Origin: Phycisphaerales bacterium | GTDB taxonomy: Bacteria; Planctomycetota; Phycisphaerae; Tepidisphaerales; Tepidisphaeraceae | Direction: 5' to 3' | Length of the DNA: 64,000 nucleotides | NCBI GenBank assembly: GCA_020853095.1 | Contig: JADYZN010000007.1 | Location: 1-64,000, forward strand | Shown here: positions 57,934 to 64,000 of the stretch, piece by piece | Layout: each line of letters begins with the position of its first letter | Position numbering within the stretch: the first letter of the stretch is position 1 | The notes under the pieces: model-generated | Database searches by the model: none | What the model saw: only the letters and a program-made list of their open reading frames with translations | What the model was told of the DNA's origin: nothing | Program-made: the position numbers and the translations under genes

Positions 57934-58787
57934 TGCCCATGAGCGATGATTCGGCCGACATGCCGCTGGATGCGCCGGTTCGACGGAAGGTGCTGTATTG
58001 GCGGGCCGATGGCAAGGTTGAATCGCGTGAGGATGATCTGGCGCGCGAGGATCCGCTGGAGATTCGGGTGCGCGGGCGGTCGTTCAGTTTGACGATGCGG
58101 ACGCCGGGGCAGGATGAGGAGCTGGTCGCGGGGTTTTTGCTGGGGGAGGGATTGATCCGCCGTCGCGAGGATCTGATCCGCATCGAACCGTGCGACCGCA
58201 ACGAACAGGGGCACATCATCAACGCGGTGCTGGCGCCGGAGGTGGCGGTGGATTTTGAACAATACACCCGCCACACGTTCGCTTCCTCCTCGTGCGGGTT
58301 GTGCGGCAAGGCATCCATCGACGCGGTGAGACGACAATTTCCGCATCTGGAGTCGAAGGTGGAGGTGGAGTCGGGGGTGTTGTTAAAATTGCCCGAACGG
58401 ATGGGAAGGGCGCAGGCGGATTTTCATCGGACGGGCGGATTGCACGCGGCGGCGCTGTTCGATGCGGCCGGCCGATTGTTGGTGATCCGCGAGGACATCG
58501 GCCGGCACAATGCGGTGGACAAGGTGCTGGGATATGCCTTGTTGAAGCTGCAATTGCCGCTGAACGACCTGATCTTGCTGGTCAGTGGACGGCTGTCGTT
58601 TGAGATTCTGCAAAAATCGCTGGCGGGCGGTGTGCCGATTTTGGCGGCCGTCTCCGCTCCATCGACTTTGGCCGCCGAATTCGCCCAGCAAAGCGGCCAG
58701 ACGCTCATCGGATTTCTGCGCGATCAGCGAATGAACGTGTACACCCATCCTCAGCGCGTGCGATTTGAAGCAGGCTCATCGTTGTAA
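57933..58787 (+). CDS. fdhD: Sulfurtransferase FdhD for formate dehydrogenase maturation
   Basis: Transfers sulfur to the molybdenum cofactor of formate dehydrogenases. The 284-residue protein shows ELVAGFLLGEGLI, the catalytic CxxC in SSSCGLCGKASI, TGGLHAAALFDAAG and EDIGRHNAVDKVLG, all diagnostic. Its ATG overlaps the stop codon of the molybdoenzyme gene (TGATG), indicating coupled translation and that this enzyme is its client. An in-frame ATG at 57939 is an alternative start. The transcript ends at the terminator at 58927. Confidence 0.95.
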   Translation: MPMSDDSADMPLDAPVRRKVLYWRADGKVESREDDLAREDPLEIRVRGRSFSLTMRTPGQDEELVAGFLLGEGLIRRREDLIRIEPCDRNEQGHIINAVLAPEVAVDFEQYTRHTFASSSCGLCGKASIDAVRRQFPHLESKVEVESGVLLKLPERMGRAQADFHRTGGLHAAALFDAAGRLLVIREDIGRHNAVDKVLGYALLKLQLPLNDLILLVSGRLSFEILQKSLAGGVPILAAVSAPSTLAAEFAQQSGQTLIGFLRDQRMNVYTHPQRVRFEAGSSL

Positions 58788-58897
58788 CCATTGGCTGGCT
58801 AATCAATTACAAATGTTCGTGAAATTTCCGCACGAACTGGCGCGATTTTTGCGAACTTTTTTACGATGCTTGCTGAACTTTCACGGTGGACGGTGCG

Positions 58898-58966
58898 TAC
58901 AATTATCGTACGAGCCTCCTTCCCTGGGTGCCGTGGAGTTCCGAGAGATCCACGGCACCTTTTTTA
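58898..58966 (+). terminator. Strong terminator with upstream TACAAT box
   Basis: An 11-bp perfect stem, GGTGCCGTGGA (58927-58937) and TCCACGGCACC (58949-58959), followed by TTTTTT ends the fdhD transcript after a 139-bp trailer. A TACAAT at 58898-58903 upstream leaves room for a roughly 60-nt independent RNA ending at the same terminator, but its -35 box is poor. The remaining gap to recJ (59079) contains no gene I can recognise. Confidence 0.8.
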
Positions 58967-59078
58967 TGCGCTGATCACGAACATCGTCCGCGCACTTTTT
59001 TCGGACCGATTCGCGGTCATGGTTGTTGAGGTTTGGCGATGGCGGTAAGCTGCGGCGGGACTCATCAAAGAAGCACGG

Positions 59079-60842
59079 ATGCACACCCCAAAGCGATGGA
59101 ACATGCCGCCGGTGGATGTCGAAGCCGCCAAAAAACTGGCGGATCGGTTGAACGTCTCGCCATTGGTGGCGCAGATTCTTCTCAATCGCGGGCTGTCGGA
59201 TCTGGAAAGCTGCCAGGGTTTTTTGCGGCCGACGCTCAAGTCGTTGCATGATCCGAACCAATTGGCCAATCTGCAAACCGCCGCCGGGCGGATCGCCAGG
59301 GCCATTCGCGATGGCCAGTCGATCGTCATCTATGGCGACTATGATGTGGATGGCATCACCGCCACATCCATCTTGTGGCACGCGATCCGGACGCTGGGGG
59401 GCAAGGCGAGTTATTACATCCCCCATCGAACCGAAGAAGGGTACGGCCTGAACACCGAGGCGATCGCGCAGGTTTGCGACCAGGGAGCGAAGCTGATTGT
59501 CACGGTCGATTGCGGCGTCACGGCCATCGAGCAGGCAAAGGTGGCGGCCGAACGGGGGGTGGACCTGATCATCACCGATCACCACGAATGGAAGGAACGG
59601 GAGGATGAACAGGGCAACCGGGTGGCGGATCTGCCGGTCTGTCACAGCATCGTGCATCCGCGGCTGGGCGGGTCGGATTATCCCAACCCCAACCTGTGCG
59701 GCGCGGGGGTGGCGTTCAAGCTGGCGTGGGGAATCGGGCAGGCGATGAACGGCTCCACGAAGGTGGATGAGATGTTTCGGGCGTTTTTGCTGGAGGCGAC
59801 GGCGCTGGCGGCGCTGGGGACGATCGCGGACGTGATGCCATTGGTTGGGGAAAACCGCATTTTGGCGCATTTCGGGCTTGGAGGGTTGAAGCAGAGCAAA
59901 CTGATCGGGGTGCAGGCGTTGATCGAGTCGGCCGGGTTGAGCGGTCAGAAGCTGGACAGCTATCACGTCGGCTTTCTGCTGGCGCCGAGGCTCAATGCCT
60001 GCGGACGGATGGGGCATGCCCGCCTGGCGGTGCAGATGTTGACCGATGCGGATCAGGCCAAATCGCTGGAGATCGCCAGATATCTGGAGACGCAGAACCG
60101 GCAACGACAACAGACCGAACGGCGGATCCTGGAGGAGGCGCTGAACCAAATCGCATCGCGGGGACAAGACCCACAGGAACGGCGATCCATCGTGCTGGGG
60201 AGCACGGACTGGCATCCAGGCGTCATCGGGATCGTCGCCTCCCGGCTGGTGGAACGGTTTCATCGCCCGACGATCCTGGTGGCGATGAACAACGGCCACG
60301 GTTCGGGGAGCGGGCGGTCGATCGCGGGGTTTCATTTGTCACGGGCGCTGGATGCGTGCCATGACTGTCTGGAATCGCACGGCGGGCACGAAATGGCGGC
60401 GGGATTGAAGTTGCAAAGCGGCCGGTTCGAGGAATTTCAAAACGCCTTTGAAGAACACGCCCGATCGGTCCTGAAACCGCATCAACTGATCCCGGAACTG
60501 GCGATTGAATGCCAGGTGGAATTGTCGCAGATGAATGAAGGGTTGGTGAACGATCTCAAACGGCTGGGGCCGTTCGGGAATGGCAATCGCCAGCCGGTAT
60601 TATGCTGCCGCGATGTGGAGCTGGCTCAGCCGGCGCGACGGGTGGGGAAAACCGGCGAACATCTGCAACTGTTTGTCCGACAAGGAGATGTGTTCATCAA
60701 GGCGGTCGCGTTTGGTTTTGGCGGCCTGGTGGATCAATTGAAGGCGGGCCGGCGGGTGGACCTGGCGGTGGAGCCGTCGATCAATCAATTCAACGGGCGA
60801 TCCAGCGTTGAGCTGATCGTCAAGGACATGCAACTGGTTTGA
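59079..60842 (+). CDS. recJ: Single-stranded-DNA-specific exonuclease RecJ
   Basis: A 5'-to-3' single-strand exonuclease of recombination and repair. The 587-residue protein has the DHH phosphoesterase motifs: VIYGDYDVDGITATSIL (about 84-100), a Mn site Asp in VTVDCGV, ITDHHEW and an Asn/Asp-rich later motif, then the DHHA1 domain with GSGRSIAGFHL and GGHEMAAGL and a C-terminal OB-fold. The length is standard. It is downstream of the fdhD terminator and has no clear operon partner; its promoter is in the gap 58967-59078. Confidence 0.95.
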   Translation: MHTPKRWNMPPVDVEAAKKLADRLNVSPLVAQILLNRGLSDLESCQGFLRPTLKSLHDPNQLANLQTAAGRIARAIRDGQSIVIYGDYDVDGITATSILWHAIRTLGGKASYYIPHRTEEGYGLNTEAIAQVCDQGAKLIVTVDCGVTAIEQAKVAAERGVDLIITDHHEWKEREDEQGNRVADLPVCHSIVHPRLGGSDYPNPNLCGAGVAFKLAWGIGQAMNGSTKVDEMFRAFLLEATALAALGTIADVMPLVGENRILAHFGLGGLKQSKLIGVQALIESAGLSGQKLDSYHVGFLLAPRLNACGRMGHARLAVQMLTDADQAKSLEIARYLETQNRQRQQTERRILEEALNQIASRGQDPQERRSIVLGSTDWHPGVIGIVASRLVERFHRPTILVAMNNGHGSGSGRSIAGFHLSRALDACHDCLESHGGHEMAAGLKLQSGRFEEFQNAFEEHARSVLKPHQLIPELAIECQVELSQMNEGLVNDLKRLGPFGNGNRQPVLCCRDVELAQPARRVGKTGEHLQLFVRQGDVFIKAVAFGFGGLVDQLKAGRRVDLAVEPSINQFNGRSSVELIVKDMQLV

Positions 60843-60859
60843 TGCCCGATGGCGTGGCC

Positions 60860-61432
60860 TCAGCTTGGCGGCAGGGCCTGTGTGGGGGGCGCATTGAGCG
60901 AGCGTTTGCGCGACTTGGGGCCGGCGGGAGTGGAGACGGCGTCATCCTTGGCGTTTTGTGTGCCGCGGGCCATGGCGATGGCGCCGGTGCGGGCCAGTTC
61001 GCGGATGCCGTAGGGGCGCAGCAGCTCGATCAGCGCTTCGATCTTGTCTTCGGTGCCGGCCAGCTCGACGATCAGGCTCTGGCGGGCGACGTCGACGATT
61101 TTGCCGCGAAAAAGGCGGACGATTTCGATGACTTCGTTGCGTTTATCCGGGCCGACGCTGACGGTGATCAGCACCATCTCGCGCTCGACGTACGCGGTGT
61201 CCTTGAAGTCGCGAACCTTGACGACGGGCACGAGCTTGCCGAGTTGTTTGCGGACCTGTTCGAGGGTGTTTTCATCGGCGGTGACGACGATGGTCATGCG
61301 CGACAGGTCGTGGTTCTCGGTGCGGCCGACAACCAGCGAATCGATGTTAAACCCCCGCGCGGCGAACATGCCGGCGACATTGGCCAAAACACCCGGTTCA
61401 TTCATCACCAGGGCTGAAATCACGTGACGCAT
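60860..61432 (-). CDS. ilvN: Acetolactate synthase regulatory (small) subunit
   Basis: The ACT-domain regulatory subunit that confers valine feedback on acetolactate synthase in branched-chain amino-acid synthesis. MRHVISALVMNEPGVLANVAGMFAARGFNIDSL is the canonical N-terminus; KVRDFKDTAYVEREMVLI and the C-terminal GIRELARTGAIAMARG are also diagnostic. The length of 190 residues is slightly above the usual because of a basic Pro-rich tail. ATG 61432 follows AGGAG. It is the last gene of a probable minus-strand operon with tsaE and thiL; ilvB is not adjacent. Confidence 0.95.
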   Translation of the reverse strand: MRHVISALVMNEPGVLANVAGMFAARGFNIDSLVVGRTENHDLSRMTIVVTADENTLEQVRKQLGKLVPVVKVRDFKDTAYVEREMVLITVSVGPDKRNEVIEIVRLFRGKIVDVARQSLIVELAGTEDKIEALIELLRPYGIRELARTGAIAMARGTQNAKDDAVSTPAGPKSRKRSLNAPPTQALPPS

Positions 61433-61523
61433 AAAACTCCTGCGAAAAACTCGGAAATGGGATTGTAAGAGAATTGCCACGGATAGGGAAATCCGGCGTC
61501 AGATGCGGGCGATTGAAAATAAA

Positions 61524-61958
61524 TCAGGGCGAATTCGGGCGGCGGATGTCGATTTGCCGGCTGGTGGTGGAGGTGGGGGTGAGCGTGATGTGGAGGGTCA
61601 TGGGCGGAAGCAGCGATTCAACCCGCGAGGCCCATTCGATGATGACCAGGCCTTGTTGCTGGAGCAATTCTTCAAATCCGATGGCTTGGAGGTCCGCCGG
61701 GCCGGAGATGCGGTAGGCGTCGAGATGGAAAATGGCGCCGCGGGGGGTGGGATAGAGGTTCAGCAGGACGTAGGTGGGACTGCTGACGGCCCGTTCGTGG
61801 CCGCCATAGGCGCGGACCAGGCCCCGGACGAACTGGGTTTTGCCGGCGCCCAGGTCGCCATGCAGGGCGAGGCAATCGCCAGGCCCAAGGGTGGAGGCCA
61901 GATCGGCGGCGATCTGTTCGGTCTGGGCAACGGAATGGGAAAAAAAGGTGGTTGACAT
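61524..61958 (-). CDS. tsaE: tRNA t6A synthesis ATPase TsaE
   Basis: The ATPase partner of TsaB-TsaD in making N6-threonylcarbamoyladenosine at position 37 of ANN-decoding tRNAs. The 144-residue protein has Walker A GDLGAGKTQFVRGL, the substrate-linked SPTYVLLNLYP and Walker B-type LDAYRI, the hallmark order of TsaE. ATG 61958 is five bases after the thiL stop. The C-terminus is a short Thr/Ser-rich strand. tsaB and tsaD are not in the window. Confidence 0.93.
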   Translation of the reverse strand: MSTTFFSHSVAQTEQIAADLASTLGPGDCLALHGDLGAGKTQFVRGLVRAYGGHERAVSSPTYVLLNLYPTPRGAIFHLDAYRISGPADLQAIGFEELLQQQGLVIIEWASRVESLLPPMTLHITLTPTSTTSRQIDIRRPNSP

Positions 61959-61963
61959 GGATG

Positions 61964-62851
61964 CTATATCGAGTGTTGCCAGCCGAGGGATGGCAGGGGT
62001 TGCAGACCCTGGTCGGTTTGCAGTTGCAAACCCTGGCCGGCGGTGATTCGGCCGATGCGGATGGCCGAATCGCACGGCCCGGAGCAGGTGAACAGCAGCT
62101 CGTAATCCTCACCATCGTGCAAGGCGTGTTGCAGGGGAGGGCGATGATCCTGTCGGGATAGTTCGATGGCATCCGGATGGATGGGGACCAGGGATGATTC
62201 GACGATCGCGCCGACGCCGCTTTGCTGACAGATGTGGGCCAGATCGCGCGAGAGTCCATCGGACAGGTCGATCATGGCCGTGAGGGGAAATCGGGTGGCC
62301 AGGTCGCGGGCCTCGTGGATGCGTGGGGAAAAGGTCATGTGCCGGCCGAGGATGGAACCGCCGAGCGGGCCGGTGACGTAGATGGCATCGCCGGGTCTGG
62401 CGTGGCGCCGGGTGATGGGTTGGATGCCGGCCGACCGGGCGAGGATGGTCACGGTAAAGGCGAGCGGATGGGGCCATGAGGCGGTGTCGCCGCCGATGAT
62501 GGCGCAATCGAAGGGGTCGGCGGCACTTTTGAGTCCGAGGTATAACTCCTTTGCATAACTGAGGTTGCAATTAGCAGGCAATGCGACGGTGGCCAAAGCC
62601 GCCACGGGGAGGCAGGCCATGGCGGCGCAATCGGAGAGATTGCGGTTCATCACCTTTTGGCCGATGGAACGGGGAGTGTGTTTGGAGGAATCAAAATGGA
62701 CGCCATCGAGGACCTGATCGACGCCGGCAACCAGCAGGTCATCCGATGACCAGCGCAGGATGGCCAGATCATCACCGGCCGGCAGGATGATGTTTTGGCC
62801 AGAACGCTGCTGGGTACGAATCCAGTTGATGAAGTCCGATTCACCGGGCAT
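61964..62851 (-). CDS. thiL: Thiamine-monophosphate kinase
   Basis: Phosphorylates thiamine monophosphate to thiamine diphosphate. The 295-residue AIR-synthase-fold protein shows LPAGDDLAILRW, LLVAGVDQVLDGVHFD, IGQKVMNRNLSDCAAMACLPVAAL and AMIDLSDGLSRDLAHIC, all diagnostic. The start at ATG 62851 (MPGESDF) is right for the family; the frame stays open to 63229 inside dppA. It lies 13 bp downstream of the peptidase gene and five bases upstream of tsaE, a compact operon. Confidence 0.94.
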   Translation of the reverse strand: MPGESDFINWIRTQQRSGQNIILPAGDDLAILRWSSDDLLVAGVDQVLDGVHFDSSKHTPRSIGQKVMNRNLSDCAAMACLPVAALATVALPANCNLSYAKELYLGLKSAADPFDCAIIGGDTASWPHPLAFTVTILARSAGIQPITRRHARPGDAIYVTGPLGGSILGRHMTFSPRIHEARDLATRFPLTAMIDLSDGLSRDLAHICQQSGVGAIVESSLVPIHPDAIELSRQDHRPPLQHALHDGEDYELLFTCSGPCDSAIRIGRITAGQGLQLQTDQGLQPLPSLGWQHSI

Positions 62852-62864
62852 GGAGGATAATTTA

Positions 62865-63710
62865 TCAGGGTTGGGCCGGCGGGGGTATCGGTTTCCAGTT
62901 TGCGTTGGGGTAATCGTAAAGGTCCAACGGGGTGTCGATCCACCAGCGGGTGGTGCGGGCGGAAAGGCGCTGGACGTTGGGGATTCGACCAAGACTGTCG
63001 GCGGGTTCGCTCCAGGCCCATTCAACGGTGATTTCGATGGGGGTGCGGGTGTGCAACGGGGCGGGCCATGATTTTTTGTCGCGGAGGATGTTCGCAAAAT
63101 CATGTCGGATGCGCCGGCGGACTTCGGCGGTGTCGTACAACTGGCAGGTCGCCCAACCCGTACCGCGTTTTGTGGGTGTGGTGGCGATGCCGGGGATGAT
63201 CCGGCGGGCTTCATCGCACAGGGCCTCATCGCCCGAGGCGTAGACCATCGGGATGTTCAACGCGCCGGCGTACAGGGCGAATTGACTCAGTTCGCCCGAT
63301 TCCTGGCCGTTGATCTGAAATCGGCAGATGACCTTGGGATTTTGCGTGTGGTCGAGAAAACCGTTGATCGTGCCGGCCATGGCGTGCTGGCCGATCATGG
63401 CGACGGCGGAGATGGACTGATCGAACGCTTCCAATCGCAATGGATTTCGGGTGGCGAAATAGACCTTGCGGGCGCGCGGGTCGAGCAGGTCTGTGACAAA
63501 ACCCTTGTTTTCATTGACGCCATGGCCATCGACGACAAAGACCCGCGTTGCGCCGCCATCAAAAGCCCCGGCGACGGCGGCGTTGACCTCCTCGGTCAGA
63601 TGCCGCAACGCCTGTTGATAGGCCGGATCGTCGCGGTTGGGGGGATAGCACTGATCCCACGAGTCGATGCCGCTGATCCCCTCGAGATCGGTCACGATGT
63701 AAACGTTCAT
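62865..63710 (-). CDS. M55-family D-aminopeptidase (DppA-like)
   Basis: A 281-residue zinc peptidase that may act on D-amino-acid peptides from the cell wall. The N-terminal YIVTDLEGISGIDS carries the metal-binding Asp and Glu; FVVDGHGVNENKG supplies His and Asp; IGQHAMAGTINGFLDHT matches the family core. The length is typical for M55 (about 270-280). It is second in the minus-strand operon after the edge-truncated gene (10-bp gap). Confidence 0.9.
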   Translation of the reverse strand: MNVYIVTDLEGISGIDSWDQCYPPNRDDPAYQQALRHLTEEVNAAVAGAFDGGATRVFVVDGHGVNENKGFVTDLLDPRARKVYFATRNPLRLEAFDQSISAVAMIGQHAMAGTINGFLDHTQNPKVICRFQINGQESGELSQFALYAGALNIPMVYASGDEALCDEARRIIPGIATTPTKRGTGWATCQLYDTAEVRRRIRHDFANILRDKKSWPAPLHTRTPIEITVEWAWSEPADSLGRIPNVQRLSARTTRWWIDTPLDLYDYPNANWKPIPPPAQP

Positions 63711-63720
63711 GATTCAGCTC

Positions 63721-64000
63721 TTATTGAGTGATTTTCAGCAACAGGAGGTGTCCTGAGGCGTTGTCGTATGCAAGATATCCCTGCTGGGATGGATCGGGGT
63801 ACAACTGTTCGATTTGCATCGTGGAAGGGTCAAGATTGCCGGTGACGTGAAAATGCTGGCGATCGATGGCGGCCCAATGATCGGTGTTCAGCATCAACAG
63901 CGCGGGATAGGAGGTTCGCACGGGCGGTTCGGCGATGCGGTCGATGGTCAGCGCGGACATCGGATCGGCGGCGGCGGCGAAGAAGATGAAGCCGAGTTTG
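63721..64000 (-). CDS. Partial gene of unknown function, cut by the window edge
   Basis: The frame ends at 63721 and is still open at base 64000: upstream of the ATG at 63960 the codons read on as KLGFIFFAAAADP, so the ATG is probably internal and the visible 93 residues are only the C-terminus. It contains PALLMLNTDHWAAIDRQHFHVTG and a short terminal strand LLLLKITQ. I do not recognise it. Ten bases separate it from the DppA-like gene, so it is probably in the same operon. Confidence 0.55.
   Translation of the reverse strand, partial: KLGFIFFAAAADPMSALTIDRIAEPPVRTSYPALLMLNTDHWAAIDRQHFHVTGNLDPSTMQIEQLYPDPSQQGYLAYDNASGHLLLLKITQ

Noticed and set aside
58881-60335. 484-residue minus-strand open frame
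   Set aside because: Antisense to recJ; no recognisable domain.
1-64000. tRNA and rRNA genes
   Set aside because: I looked for T-loop and rRNA-like conserved stretches and saw none; a covariance-model scan was not possible here.
1-64000. Frequent GGCCGG/GCCGGC words as an iterated functional motif
   Set aside because: They are visibly common, but without counts against a composition-matched background this may be codon usage in a GC-rich genome.

Overview
The window is GC-rich chromosome from a Gram-negative bacterium, most likely an uncultured member of the Planctomycetota, probably class Phycisphaerae. This placement is an inference from gene content and style: lipoproteins and outer-membrane proteins, a lone bS18 gene, a stand-alone NuoG-like protein, type 2 PyrF, a GH57 enzyme, ElbB, RecJ and an orphan YdeP-type molybdoenzyme with its FdhD. 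I recognise about 57 genes on both strands in short operons. I see no rRNA, tRNA, CRISPR array or insertion sequence. Several intrinsic terminators and a few convincing promoters can be read directly.

0-3.6 kb: tig and hisS (minus strand) end in two identical, mirrored terminator hairpins; a 67-bp palindromic element and a winged-helix regulator follow. 3.65-8.8 kb is the most unusual region. A self-cleaving (LexA/CI-type) S24 repressor is divergent from an operon of a double-HTH protein, an ABC-type ATPase, a GNAT acyltransferase resembling the COG2401/Mom group, a phage-type terminase large subunit with intact ATPase and nuclease residues, a four-cysteine mini-protein and a Xer recombinase. 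No portal, capsid, small terminase or tail gene is present, so it looks like a domesticated, repressor-controlled DNA-processing cassette rather than a prophage.

8.9-34 kb is mixed housekeeping: GH57, HtpX, PyrE, a DUF485/SSS solute transporter, a PrsW-like protein with a suspicious Glu-to-Gln change, a WYL regulator, an Nfu-like protein, a 24-residue Arg/Lys microprotein, PyrF, MurD, a methyltransferase, a beta-helix protein, NuoG-like, aminotransferase, Gfo/Idh/MocA, an outer-membrane barrel, MltA, HU, a DUF2442-XRE fusion, a secretin-like lipoprotein, a DUF2383 helical bundle and bS18.

33.8-39 kb looks copper-related: a 7Fe-type ferredoxin, a Cys-repeat YHS protein, CopA with a promoter that implies a leaderless mRNA, and two CopD-like membrane proteins; an extremely acidic protein and ArfB lie between. 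39-47.7 kb holds ElbB, a HAD hydrolase, a BshB1-like deacetylase next to a GT4 glycosyltransferase, LipA, a GH36-like glycosidase, a PQQ-propeller lipoprotein and a polysaccharide flippase. 48-52.2 kb has an amidohydrolase, PpdK and a TM2 protein. 52.3-54.3 kb is an AbiEi/AbiEii-type two-gene unit behind a striking nested palindrome. 54.4-58.8 kb is an overlapping operon of a uronate-isomerase-like amidohydrolase, a formate-dehydrogenase-like molybdoprotein and FdhD. 59-64 kb holds RecJ and a minus-strand operon of an edge-truncated gene, a DppA peptidase, ThiL, TsaE and IlvN.

All functions are from reading the sequence and remembered family motifs; no database search was run.
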